Positions 52,153 through 61,225 are shown, numbered from the stretch's first letter. The stretch: DNA of 64,000 bases from Aminipila sp032051575 (GCF_032051575.1 NZ_DAMBYD010000005.1:62001-126000), one strand, 5' to 3'. The notes: generated by a model not told the origin, from the letters alone. Made by a program: numbers and translations.

Positions 52153-52331
52153 TTAAGCTCCGGATTTTGCAGCCTCTACTTGATATAGACATCCTCCAGG
52201 GTATTCGATCTATCTTGTCCTTTTTCATCTTAATCTCCAAATTAATCTTATCTCCATCGATAATAACATCAAAAACACGAGGTAGATTAGGATTGCCACT
52301 ATGCAAAATTTCGAACAGCTTTTTTTATCAT
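52153..52331 (-). pseudogene. Degenerate small gene downstream of the HTH gene
   Basis: A frame beginning at ATG 52331, overlapping the stop of the HTH gene, breaks after four codons in a run of A. In the next frame it reads LFEILHSGNPNLPRVFDVII and GDKINLEIKMKKDKIDRIPW, then shifts again to LYQVEAAKSGA and a stop. The coding character is clear, but two shifts are needed; the first in a homopolymer could also be a programmed slip. Family not recognised. Confidence 0.45.
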
Positions 52332-53281
52332 TCTGGCCGTCCTCCCTTCACATAGCTTGTAATTATCTGATGTACTTTGGGCGAGAGTTTTGCATCATAC
52401 TCTGCACTCTCAATTAAGTCATATAGTTTCTCAGCACCATTCTGTAATGATTTAAAAGGATCATCACTTGTATAAAATACTTTCTCCCAACACCAAAGTC
52501 CTTCATCTTGCCAGACAAATATGAAATCATACCCACCAAATTCTCCGTTTCCATCATTCTTATATGGAACAATTACTAAATCCTTTTTTTCTTCGAAGGA
52601 TTCAAGATATACAATATCCTTTGCAAGCAACCATTTATATCCTTGGTTCAAATGATTTGGATGATAAACAGCAGTTTCATCTGCGTCCTCTGTTACAAGT
52701 CCCATTTGCTTATAACGATCATTCAAAACTGTCATAAGGCCACCATCATATTCCCATGCAAAGAAATTATCTTTTGTATCCTGATACAAGCGATTAAGAA
52801 ATTTTTCAAGGAGATCAGTATTGGTATGTGAAACCCACATTTGTGTTTCTGTCAAAGTTTTAATATCTGTACCGAAGAGAAGTGCAATCTTCCATACGAT
52901 ATCTACACTCATTTTCTTTTTTGAATTTTCTTTGATTGTTCGTGAAATATACCCTGTACTTATTCCAAGCATTTCCTCAAGTTCTCCAATACGCACTCCG
53001 TTCTTTTTACAAAGGAATGCAATATTAGAAGCAAGTATAGTACTGTCGAATTCTCCCAGCGAATCGATATACTCTTGTATGTTATCAGTTTGTTCTTGTA
53101 AAAGGCTCTCATATTCACTTGAATCTTCATCATGTATTAACCCATTAATGTGTGTTTCTAATGCCGACTTTACCTCTAATGCATGGACAAGTTCCTCTGC
53201 ATTTTCAGGCGCTACTATCCTATATTCTGTTCCATAAAGGTCAAATCGATCTTGCATATATTCATCATATTGATGAGACAT
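52328..53281 (-). CDS. XRE HTH protein, autoregulated
   Basis: A 317-residue protein with a central HTH (IGELEEMLGISTGYISRTI), an acidic N-terminal part and a C-terminal domain rich in tryptophan (LKWLLAKDIVYLES, FVWQDEGLWCWEKVFY). The larger HTH-plus-effector shape recalls regulators of mobile elements and toxin-antitoxin-like modules, but the C-terminal domain is not recognised. AGGAGGGG precedes the ATG; a near-consensus promoter with a perfect inverted repeat lies upstream. Confidence 0.7.
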   Translation of the reverse strand: MSHQYDEYMQDRFDLYGTEYRIVAPENAEELVHALEVKSALETHINGLIHDEDSSEYESLLQEQTDNIQEYIDSLGEFDSTILASNIAFLCKKNGVRIGELEEMLGISTGYISRTIKENSKKKMSVDIVWKIALLFGTDIKTLTETQMWVSHTNTDLLEKFLNRLYQDTKDNFFAWEYDGGLMTVLNDRYKQMGLVTEDADETAVYHPNHLNQGYKWLLAKDIVYLESFEEKKDLVIVPYKNDGNGEFGGYDFIFVWQDEGLWCWEKVFYTSDDPFKSLQNGAEKLYDLIESAEYDAKLSPKVHQIITSYVKGGRPE

Positions 53282-53311
53282 AGTACCCCTCCTAACGTTA
53301 ATTGTACCATC

Positions 53312-53352
53312 ATTATAATATTTGAACTATTAAATGTCAATAGTTCAAATAT
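53312..53352 (-). promoter_or_regulatory. Promoter with 14-bp inverted-repeat operator
   Basis: On the - strand TTGACA (53340-53335), 17 bases and TATAAT (53317-53312) form a near-perfect promoter. ATATTTGAACTATT (53318-53331) and its complement (53339-53352), seven bases apart, cover the -35 and the spacer. This is a typical repressor site, most likely for the XRE gene itself. Confidence 0.8.
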
Positions 53353-53368
53353 ATATTTTTAACTTGAA

Positions 53369-53402
53369 TTAAAAAACCCTCACCATATTATGTGATGAGA
53401 GT
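53369..53402 (-). terminator. Terminator at the end of the McrBC operon
   Basis: On the - strand CTC-TCAC and GGTGA-GGG pair imperfectly and are followed by TTTTTT. Confidence 0.5.
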
Positions 53403-53645
53403 TATGACTGGACAATGACATGTCCATTTTTTACTATAAATTATTTTAAATTTTTTACTCCATATGGTGAAAGGTAATCTCCAATCACCCATATCGGTTC
53501 TGGATATTTTATAAACAAAGCCTTCTTTAAATGAGTGATTTGCCACCATACAGAATCCCCCTCTTTCTAATTTAGTTGAAGCCGTTCTATCAACATTTGT
53601 TTCATTGATAAAGGATCCTGTCTCCGTAATCTTCTTACTCGTCAT
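53388..53645 (-). CDS. Small hypothetical protein at the end of the McrBC operon
   Basis: About 85 residues from an ATG that overlaps the stop of the preceding small gene. It ends in an aromatic/basic stretch (WRLPFTIWSKKFKIIYSKKW) and CHCPVI. No ribosome site is clear, so translation would depend on coupling. Not recognised. Confidence 0.4.
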   Translation of the reverse strand: MTSKKITETGSFINETNVDRTASTKLERGGFCMVANHSFKEGFVYKISRTDMGDWRLPFTIWSKKFKIIYSKKWTCHCPVITLIT

Positions 53646-53835
53646 CATCCGTAGGCGAAGTATCATCTTCCACTACAACCTTATATTTTTTACGAAGTCC
53701 TGAACGTGTTTTTGATACAAATGCATGAAATTGTCTTTCGTTCTTTAGACCTAATATCTCCGTGCATCTCGAAGCATTACCAAATGCAATAATCTCTTCG
53801 GTATTTTCATTATATACAGTATAATACTTTCCCAA
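53635..53835 (-). CDS. Small hypothetical protein after McrC
   Basis: A 66-residue protein (MGKYYTVYNENTEEIIAFGN) with an acidic tail. The TTG start is six bases after GGAGG. It begins 43 bases after mcrC and could belong to the same transcript. The centre (ASRCTEILGLKNERQFHAFV) looks like a small HTH-like domain as found in host-nuclease or phage accessory proteins; this is weak. Confidence 0.5.
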   Translation of the reverse strand: MGKYYTVYNENTEEIIAFGNASRCTEILGLKNERQFHAFVSKTRSGLRKKYKVVVEDDTSPTDDDE

Positions 53836-53878
53836 TGTAAGCCTCCAATCATCACGTTATAATGATATAATCAAAAAT

Positions 53879-55228
53879 CTACAACAATGCTTTATATATT
53901 TCAGCAGCATTGTTGTCATTTCCCATAATCAATTCGTAATATTGAACTGGTTTTGCACTTAGAGGAAGTGCTTCACTATTTGTACTTTCCATCTTTTTGA
54001 GTTTTGTTATTTCTCCTGGAAAAATAAATCCGCACTTTTGTACCCCTGTTAACAATACATAAGATAGCAATTGATGACTGTCGGATCTCAATGGTCGATT
54101 ATCTGGCTTATATTTTGCATCGATAACCATAGAAGGCTTTCCTGTATTAACATTACAGATAATAATATCTGGAATGCAATATGACATTAAATGAATTCCT
54201 TTTTCTGAATCTTCTGTTTTGGCTACTCCATTTTGCAAAAACAGTTTTTGCGAGTATTTCTCTAGGCAATACTCATCAGCAGGTAATATTTCTTTCAGAA
54301 TTGTTCTTGTATAGAACTCAAATAATGTTTCCATATTTATCACATATGGAATAGTGTACACGCTTTTCTTTGCTGTACTTCCATCATTTTTAATATAATT
54401 ATACAGCTTTTGTCCCAAGATTGCTCTTGATTGTTGAATGACAGGTTTGTAGTATGAATACAACCCACTTACAGCAACGGCATTAAAATCACTATTTGTT
54501 ATCCTAGTACTACTAACGTGCCGAAGTATGTTTTGACAAAATCCAACTCTGTTACTTATTGATGCAATATCCTGAAATCTCTGTTTAAGCGTAGCTTTGC
54601 ATTTTTGTAATGCAGCTTTAATTATTTTGTTTTCAATATTATCCTCTGTAAAATCAACATATTTACAATAGAATTTGTCACTTCTTCCACGCGCCGTATT
54701 ATGTTTCATATTTTTAGAAACATCAATTTTTCCTCGAAGTTTGGCTGTGTAGTTTTCGTTCTTGTATATAAGCGATTTCTTGAGTCCTTTTTTGCATAGA
54801 GAATAACAAGCATTTAAAAAACTCAAAGCATATAGGATTTCTGCATCAGAATTACTATCTTGTTCCAATTGAATAACTGGTTGATCATAGAAAATCCGAA
54901 ACAAAAATTTATTTGCTTTGTCTAATTCTTCTGTGTATGCATCATATTCATCGTCTTTCAGAACTTTTTCTAGCATTTTCCATGGGTCCATTCCATATGT
55001 AGATGAAACCATTAAAATATGCTCCTTGCCATTGTCTTGAATAGGAAGTCCATCAATGTCGAAAACACGTCCTACGCCAATCATTCCACTAGTCCAAAGA
55101 CCATTGTTATATTGATGAATACCAAAATTATCCTCTGGCCTTTGTAAATTAATTTTCCCCCAGAAGCTCTCGTTCTCATTAATCTGAGTCCAGTCTTTTA
55201 AACTGTGGGGTATTATTCCTTTTGCCAT
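53879..55228 (-). CDS. mcrC: McrC-like nuclease subunit
   Basis: A 449-residue protein of the McrC family. The C-terminal third holds the PD-(D/E)xK core: SYCIPDIIICNV near 345 and MVIDAKYK near 367. The N-terminal part (ENESFWGKINLQRPED) and SLIYKNENYTAKLRGKIDVSKN are family-like. McrC binds the McrB GTPase ring and cuts DNA. It lies 13 bases after the McrB-like gene. Length is above the about 350 residues of E. coli McrC because of an added N-terminal domain. Confidence 0.88.
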   Translation of the reverse strand: MAKGIIPHSLKDWTQINENESFWGKINLQRPEDNFGIHQYNNGLWTSGMIGVGRVFDIDGLPIQDNGKEHILMVSSTYGMDPWKMLEKVLKDDEYDAYTEELDKANKFLFRIFYDQPVIQLEQDSNSDAEILYALSFLNACYSLCKKGLKKSLIYKNENYTAKLRGKIDVSKNMKHNTARGRSDKFYCKYVDFTEDNIENKIIKAALQKCKATLKQRFQDIASISNRVGFCQNILRHVSSTRITNSDFNAVAVSGLYSYYKPVIQQSRAILGQKLYNYIKNDGSTAKKSVYTIPYVINMETLFEFYTRTILKEILPADEYCLEKYSQKLFLQNGVAKTEDSEKGIHLMSYCIPDIIICNVNTGKPSMVIDAKYKPDNRPLRSDSHQLLSYVLLTGVQKCGFIFPGEITKLKKMESTNSEALPLSAKPVQYYELIMGNDNNAAEIYKALL

Positions 55229-55241
55229 AGTCCCTCGATTC

Positions 55242-58214
55242 TCAATATTTGAATTCTTTTCTTAAGTCATCAATAAACTTTCCAATGTATGAATTATCTA
55301 TAGTTACATTTGACTTGTTGAGATTTCCAAACTCTTTCACGTACAGCATTAAATTCTCACTCAACATTTCAATTTGTTCGTCCCCAGTCGCAGCCCCTTT
55401 GATTTCAGATACCGTGTGTTCACTTGGAGTAAGATTTTCCATTACATCCAAAATTCCATCCTTAACATATTCTCGAAGAATAGGTACTACTTGGAATACG
55501 AAATGTTCAATAATAGCATCATCATATCCGCCTTTTCGATCCCTGAGAAAATATGTGTGTCCTATTTTAACATCGCTTTTTTGATATTCTGTATTGAAAA
55601 AACGCTCATCATCAAATATTTGCTGAACTGCATCAAACAATATCAACTCGATGGAATTCTCATCTGTTTTCCCAGATGCATTTTGATAGCATCCAATAAC
55701 AATATCACGATTTGCGGGGCTATCAACAAACATAAACCTTCTACGGATTGCATAATCAATAGCATCTATTGATTTATCAGCGGTATTCATCGTACCAATA
55801 ATGAATAAGTTCTTACCAATAATAATATCCTTTGTTACTTTTCCAGATACTTTTTCTTCAACTTCATAAGGCGTAGAAACTCTGCTATTTCTATATTCCA
55901 AGCCATAGATTAATTCTCCAAAAACAGTCGCTAGATTAGCACGATTAATTTCATCAACAATCAAATAAAATTTTGGAGGTGTACTCGTTCCAGCACTATC
56001 AGCCGCAGCTTTAGAAAACTCAGCTATTCTTCCAAGGATTCGATTGACACTAGAATAACTCGGGGTTGAAGAACCCTTTGGTATCTTAACCTCAATTCCT
56101 CTTATAAAATCCTCATATCCATAAGAAGGATGAAACTGAACCAAATCCCATCCTCCCGACTTTAGTTTTGAGGATTTTGAAGGGTCTGAATAGTCATCAT
56201 CTCCAAGCTTATATGCTTCGAGGTCTTTTGATATATCTTCCTGTGACACAAACGTCTTACTCAGTGCACTTGCACCTGGATTAAGCTGATTCAGAACAAA
56301 TCGTTTGCTTTCAAATGTTTTTGATGTCCCCGGAGGACCTTGGAAAATCATCTGACGAATACCGATGTTCTCCATGATTTTCTGGTAATCTTTCAAATCT
56401 ACCATTTTTAACACTCCTTTAATCTCGATTTTTATTGTTGGCACGGCAGCGATATTAAACAAATTCTCGTATGCGCTACTATCAAACGATGTTTTTCCAC
56501 TAACTAGGTCTAAAAAAGGTTGTTCGGCAACTTCAACAATGTCATCCACACTGTTCCATAGCAGTTTTAGATTCGATATCTTTTCGCCAAAATACTTTAG
56601 TCTTGGATTGTCTCCTGTCGGTTTTCCCGGCGCTTTTCCTTTAAGTACTTGTTTTACATAATTCAAATACTTTTCTTCCAATATAATCAATTGATATAGT
56701 TCATGGTATTTTGGATCAGTTCCCATAACCAAACCTATATTTGTTTTATATACTTCAAAATATTTAGCCAAAAGAATGTGTACAGCACTCATGATGTTAA
56801 CAGTATTATGTTGTACGCCAAGTTCAGCAGAATCCGGATTATATCCATGATTACGAAAACCACTCAAAGGAATATATTCGGCATCTAGGCGTCCATCACT
56901 ATAGGATAAAATATACTCTTCCGTATCATTCTCTGCCTGCCACCTCCCGGTAGCTGCGACATCTAAAGTATAGTATGCATGAGTTCCAGATATTTTCCCA
57001 CCCTTAACAGTTTCATACATAAAACGATTAGCTTTATGTTTTTCAACCATATATGATGCTTTAATGACTGGTGTATGCAAACTTTCTATGTACGCTAGGT
57101 TGGTGTTCATTAACAATGACCCCATCAGCACATCATATGGTAATACTTTATTTAGAATCAACGCATCTATGATGCATTCCATCATTCCACGGAAATCAGC
57201 ACATCCCGATTTTACAATTGTTCCTTGATAATAATTACGTGATTCAGTTAATGAAAATCCTTTTACTGTTTTACCATTTTTTACAAGTTTCTTTGAAATG
57301 GAAGAAATAGTACACAGTCCTAATATACCGATATTAACACTTGAGAGAATTCTGCTTAAAAAAGCATCTGGGTTTACTGTAAGGATTCCTCTGGAATTCA
57401 AATCTCTCAAATAAGGTGCTACTTGAAACAGGATTTTTTGTCTTACATTATCCAAAATGAAATGGGTGTTTCCTACTCTTTCTACAAGATACATCCCATG
57501 TCCTGGGACATAATTATCTGAATTAATCCCCGTGTCTTTACTTGTATAACTTGTTACAAAATCCTTTACCCTATCGTATATGTCTAAAATCAGTTTAAAT
57601 CCATTAGAATCAACGGCTCCGCTGTAATACTTTCGTATTTCGTTTCTACTGGATCGTAGTTCCTTTATATATGTCATCCTTCTTCTCACTGCTAAGTCTA
57701 AACCATTTTCTGTATCTAACGGGTTTTCAGTAAAAATCAAAATAACATTATCCGAAATACACAAAACCTTGCCATCAGATAATTCTATCTTCTGGTTTCG
57801 ATATTCCATAGCATATAACACATTTCCAAGTAGTCGGCTTGCATCTGTTCTATTGATATCGTCAAGAATAATACAATATTTATTTTTGTTTCCACTTGCA
57901 CGAGTACAAAGCTGCATAATCCTTTTTTCTGCGTAAGATATATCTAGTCCATTAGCTGCTTTTATCTGCATTCCATAAACTATATCATCATAATCCATAG
58001 ACGGATGAACTTGAATAAATTCACAGTGTATACCATCGTCAATAAAAGTATTGATCACACTAATATCGGAATAAATATCTTGTTCAAAAGCATCTTGTAC
58101 TGTAAGTCCTTTTACACAAAGATAATAAGCTATTGCACGAGCAAAAAAGGTTTTTCCAGTTCCAGGACAACCTCTTATTAAAATATTATCCGTAACAGTC
58201 ACCTCCTTAAACAA
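55242..58214 (-). CDS. mcrB: McrB-like protein with two AAA+ GTPase domains
   Basis: A 990-residue protein with two AAA+ modules. The first has Walker A GCPGTGKT at residues 15-22, Walker B CIILDDINRTD near 118 and FTENPLD, a variant of the McrB MNTxD motif. The second has GPPGTSKT near 625, LIVDEINRAN near 750 and the classic IGTMNTADKSID near 808, with RRRF after it. About 300 residues lie between them. No N-terminal DNA-reading domain precedes the first P-loop. The start is odd: TTG 58214 touches the previous stop, and the strong AAGGAGGTGA follows it, with no ATG/GTG/TTG at the right distance. Confidence 0.85.
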   Translation of the reverse strand: MFKEVTVTDNILIRGCPGTGKTFFARAIAYYLCVKGLTVQDAFEQDIYSDISVINTFIDDGIHCEFIQVHPSMDYDDIVYGMQIKAANGLDISYAEKRIMQLCTRASGNKNKYCIILDDINRTDASRLLGNVLYAMEYRNQKIELSDGKVLCISDNVILIFTENPLDTENGLDLAVRRRMTYIKELRSSRNEIRKYYSGAVDSNGFKLILDIYDRVKDFVTSYTSKDTGINSDNYVPGHGMYLVERVGNTHFILDNVRQKILFQVAPYLRDLNSRGILTVNPDAFLSRILSSVNIGILGLCTISSISKKLVKNGKTVKGFSLTESRNYYQGTIVKSGCADFRGMMECIIDALILNKVLPYDVLMGSLLMNTNLAYIESLHTPVIKASYMVEKHKANRFMYETVKGGKISGTHAYYTLDVAATGRWQAENDTEEYILSYSDGRLDAEYIPLSGFRNHGYNPDSAELGVQHNTVNIMSAVHILLAKYFEVYKTNIGLVMGTDPKYHELYQLIILEEKYLNYVKQVLKGKAPGKPTGDNPRLKYFGEKISNLKLLWNSVDDIVEVAEQPFLDLVSGKTSFDSSAYENLFNIAAVPTIKIEIKGVLKMVDLKDYQKIMENIGIRQMIFQGPPGTSKTFESKRFVLNQLNPGASALSKTFVSQEDISKDLEAYKLGDDDYSDPSKSSKLKSGGWDLVQFHPSYGYEDFIRGIEVKIPKGSSTPSYSSVNRILGRIAEFSKAAADSAGTSTPPKFYLIVDEINRANLATVFGELIYGLEYRNSRVSTPYEVEEKVSGKVTKDIIIGKNLFIIGTMNTADKSIDAIDYAIRRRFMFVDSPANRDIVIGCYQNASGKTDENSIELILFDAVQQIFDDERFFNTEYQKSDVKIGHTYFLRDRKGGYDDAIIEHFVFQVVPILREYVKDGILDVMENLTPSEHTVSEIKGAATGDEQIEMLSENLMLYVKEFGNLNKSNVTIDNSYIGKFIDDLRKEFKY

Positions 58215-59312
58215 TTAGGATTTTTCTAGTATCTTTTCTATAAGTCTCGCCAGAAAATATGAAATTTTTGGTGGTACAGCATTTCCTATTTGACGGCTAA
58301 TTTCTCTCTTTGCTCCATAAAACACAAAATCATCCGGGAAACTTTGTATCCTTGCAGCTTCCCTTGGACTTAGAGTTCTATTCTCCACAGGGTGCGTAAA
58401 TCTCCCTCCGGCTGGTGTGTCAAACCTAGTAGTAATCGTTGGCGCAGCCTCATCCCAACACAACCTACCATATGCTCCACTATGAACAGAATTAATTGTT
58501 TCATGCAATTGCGTATAATTTTGACCATTTCCAATCTGTTGCATTCTTTCAATTACTTTAGCTGAATGATTAGATTGTGTATGGTTGGTTATTATACTCT
58601 TGTTGCCACTTAAATATCGTTGATAAGATGTCATAGATGATGGAGATTCTATAAGTCCATCATGTGTTACTTTTGGCAAATTTCCAATTGCATCCCAAAC
58701 TGTAACAGGTGAAAAATAATCAGAGTATTCCTTTTGGATTTCTTGTTTTGTATCTTCCCACAACGTATCAAAATCAATATCTGAAATTAATGTACCAATT
58801 ATTATTAAACGTTCTCGTTTCTGTGGAATCCCAAAATCCAGTGCTTTTATGACTTTATAATATAAATGATACGGATTTCCTTCCATCGTTTCTGCATCTG
58901 AAAACGTACCAAGAATTTCTTTGAATATCTTCCCATTCTGCATGGTTTTCATTCCTTTAACATTTTCCATAACGAATACTTTTGGGCGAACTTCTTTTAC
59001 AACATTATAATAATGCTTAAAGAGATAATTCCGAGGGTCATCAATAAAACCTTGTCTAATTCTTGCCCCTGCCATCGAAAATCCCTGGCAAGGTGGCCCC
59101 CCAATAATAATATCTGCATCTCCATTTTTGAAAACGCCTGTAGTATCTATATTTCTTATATCATCAACTATCACTTCAACTTCTGGATGATTTAACTTAT
59201 AGGTGTTTGCAATGGGTTGATCAAATTCAACGGCTTTTTTTATTATATAGCCGGCCTTCATAAATCCGAGTGACAATCCACCACACCCACAAAATAAATC
59301 TATTGCATTCAT
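58215..59312 (-). CDS. DNA (cytosine-5-)-methyltransferase
   Basis: A C5 methylase of about 365 residues, starting MNAIDLFCGCGGLSLGF (motif I). Motif IV GGPPCQGFSMAG holds the catalytic cysteine, motif VI is FVMENVKGM, motif VIII is PQKRERLIIIG, and motifs IX-X (RTLSPREAARIQSFPDDF; QIGNAVPP) end the protein. The target region between VIII and IX is about 130 residues. It starts one base after the adenine methylase stop, at ATG 59312 behind GGAGG, and leads directly into the McrB-like gene. Confidence 0.93.
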   Translation of the reverse strand: MNAIDLFCGCGGLSLGFMKAGYIIKKAVEFDQPIANTYKLNHPEVEVIVDDIRNIDTTGVFKNGDADIIIGGPPCQGFSMAGARIRQGFIDDPRNYLFKHYYNVVKEVRPKVFVMENVKGMKTMQNGKIFKEILGTFSDAETMEGNPYHLYYKVIKALDFGIPQKRERLIIIGTLISDIDFDTLWEDTKQEIQKEYSDYFSPVTVWDAIGNLPKVTHDGLIESPSSMTSYQRYLSGNKSIITNHTQSNHSAKVIERMQQIGNGQNYTQLHETINSVHSGAYGRLCWDEAAPTITTRFDTPAGGRFTHPVENRTLSPREAARIQSFPDDFVFYGAKREISRQIGNAVPPKISYFLARLIEKILEKS

Positions 59313-59313
59313 C

Positions 59314-60930
59314 TCAATCAGTACCTCCACTGGTTCTATATTTAAAGGCAAACCCTTTAACATAGGCACTTTCTTCATCAGACAAGTCAAAAGCTGTATT
59401 GACTAAATCATCTATCTCATGAATTTCAGAAAGACACATCTTATGTTTGTATTCATACTCCGTCTGACGTGTTCCAACATACACTTTTGTTTCTTCAAGC
59501 TTGTCCCTTAATTTTTGTGCCAATTCCGTAAATATTTCATGATTTGAAATTTTGGGGGCCTTAAATCCATTCAGTTCTTTACTCACGTGCCAACAGTCAG
59601 ACACGCAAATCCAATACCACCAGAACAATGAAGAGTTTATCAAGCAATAGCAGTAATCAGCTTCTCCTGTAGTATTGTAGTTAAAGACCTTATATTCTGG
59701 ATCATCAACAAACGTTCTAAATGCTTTCATCCAAAAAGTCTCTCTTCTATTTAAGTAAACCGATTCTGTGCCTTGCCTAGACATCTCATATACAGAATCA
59801 TTCTTTTTGGATGTCGAAATTTTCTTAAATATCGTTCGGTCATATTCGTTTCCAAGTTTCGGTATAAAACTATCCGTCCAAAAAGGATTCTTTATAACCT
59901 GAACATCATGGAACAGTTTTTTTCTTTCCTCTTTATACCAATAATGATAATTGCTAGTGTATACTGTTCTTTCACTTTTTTTGTTTTTTCCAATTAGAAC
60001 ACATAGTTTCTGATGGACCGAGTCAAATAAGCAATCTGGGCGGTCTGCATAGCTTAAAATATACTGTTCTGGTAGCGTTGCAAACAAATCACTTCTAATT
60101 CTTTGCATTCTAGGGGTGGAAATATACGATAATGGAATAACAAATCCCATACTTCCGTTTGTTTCTAATCTATCCGATGCATTCTTCAAAACGTTTGCAT
60201 ATATATTTCCGTATTTCACATTAGGGATTATTCCGCTTTTTGAATCTTCAACATATGGTGGATTCCCAATGATAATATGAAACTGTTCTTTCATTTCCGG
60301 GCTATCCGTAACAAAATCATATGTTGTAAAGTTGCTGTTTAAAACCTCTGCTATTTCTTCATAACTTTTTATTTTGCATCTATTAATAGCACAAAGAAAT
60401 AACCTCAGTTCTGTAATGATTACTGATTCAAGATTAATATCGTTCCCTTTAATAGAAGCAATGATATCCCGAGTAGCCTTTGATGTTAGTTCAGTATGTT
60501 CACGCCATAAGGTAAGCTTAACATTTGTTGCTGCCAATAAAAACTCGCCAGCTCCACACGTCGGATCGAAAATTGTTTTTTGTTTACAAAATGATTTGTA
60601 TGGTATTTCTCCTAAATCAGGACATGATATATTCTCTGGATTCAATTTCCCATATAATGACTTTATACAGTTTTTCAGAATAAAGTTTACCAAATCAAGC
60701 GGTGTGTAATACACACCTTTTTTCTTTCTAATTGACTCTTTTTCATTAAGTTTAGAAAGCATATCCTGAATACCATCGTATGAATAAGCCTTCTGGTCTT
60801 CTATGGCTTCAAAATTAAAATTAGGTTCACGAGCAATAACTCTCATTGCTTCACAAAGTTTTACAAGTTCATCATCATTATAATTAGCATTCAGATATGT
60901 AAATGCCAGATTGAGCGCATTTTTCGTCAT
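59314..60930 (-). CDS. Eco57I/TaqI-like N6-adenine DNA methyltransferase
   Basis: A protein of about 538 residues with motif I DPTCGAGEFLLAA and motif IV IIIGNPPYV, typical of gamma-type N6-adenine methylases of the Eco57I/TaqI group. KKGVYYTPLDLVNFIL just before motif I is also typical. The C-terminal part, with several tryptophans (SLFWWYWICVSDCW), is the probable target-recognition region. I start at ATG 60930, the second of two adjacent ATG codons, behind GTGAGGAAA. No nuclease motif was seen, so modification is the likely role. Confidence 0.88.
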   Translation of the reverse strand: MTKNALNLAFTYLNANYNDDELVKLCEAMRVIAREPNFNFEAIEDQKAYSYDGIQDMLSKLNEKESIRKKKGVYYTPLDLVNFILKNCIKSLYGKLNPENISCPDLGEIPYKSFCKQKTIFDPTCGAGEFLLAATNVKLTLWREHTELTSKATRDIIASIKGNDINLESVIITELRLFLCAINRCKIKSYEEIAEVLNSNFTTYDFVTDSPEMKEQFHIIIGNPPYVEDSKSGIIPNVKYGNIYANVLKNASDRLETNGSMGFVIPLSYISTPRMQRIRSDLFATLPEQYILSYADRPDCLFDSVHQKLCVLIGKNKKSERTVYTSNYHYWYKEERKKLFHDVQVIKNPFWTDSFIPKLGNEYDRTIFKKISTSKKNDSVYEMSRQGTESVYLNRRETFWMKAFRTFVDDPEYKVFNYNTTGEADYCYCLINSSLFWWYWICVSDCWHVSKELNGFKAPKISNHEIFTELAQKLRDKLEETKVYVGTRQTEYEYKHKMCLSEIHEIDDLVNTAFDLSDEESAYVKGFAFKYRTSGGTD

Positions 60931-60954
60931 CATTTTCCTCACCATATCCCATTT

Positions 60955-61146
60955 TTATAAAGCGCTCTTACCGCTATTGACCCACTCATCCAATTCAGAA
61001 CGTTTAAACTTCCACAGTTTTCCGATCTTGTGAGCTGGGATATGCTCGTCTTTCTTTATCCAATTTCTTAAAGTTACTGTTTTTATTCCTAAATATTCAG
61101 CAGCTTCATCTATGCTAATGTAGTTGTCTTTCAAATTTTCGGACAT
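60955..61146 (-). CDS. Excisionase-like HTH protein heading the restriction operon
   Basis: A 63-residue MerR/excisionase-type HTH (SIDEAAEYLGIKTVTLRNWI, HKIGKLWKFKRSELDEWV). Such proteins often sit in front of methylase genes in Firmicutes restriction loci. It begins the leftward operon, 24 bases before the adenine methylase, and may control it. Confidence 0.8.
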   Translation of the reverse strand: MSENLKDNYISIDEAAEYLGIKTVTLRNWIKKDEHIPAHKIGKLWKFKRSELDEWVNSGKSAL

Positions 61147-61225
61147 TCTTTACACCTCACACGCCGTTAATCGATGGTTACATTTTTACCTTTAACATTA
61201 TACCGTACATTCGTTCTGAATACAA
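61147..61225 (-). promoter_or_regulatory. Promoter of the restriction operon with a LexA-like site
   Basis: On the - strand TATAAT (61202-61197) has TTGTAT 17 bases upstream (61225-61220). GAACGAATGTAC (61216-61205) in the spacer matches the LexA core with one mismatch. Confidence 0.45.

Noticed and set aside
52167..52355. 62-codon + strand frame
   Set aside because: Antisense to the degenerate small gene and the end of the HTH gene, whose coding character on the - strand is clearer.
55374..55772. 132-codon + strand frame under mcrB
   Set aside because: Antisense shadow of the second AAA domain, without ribosome site.
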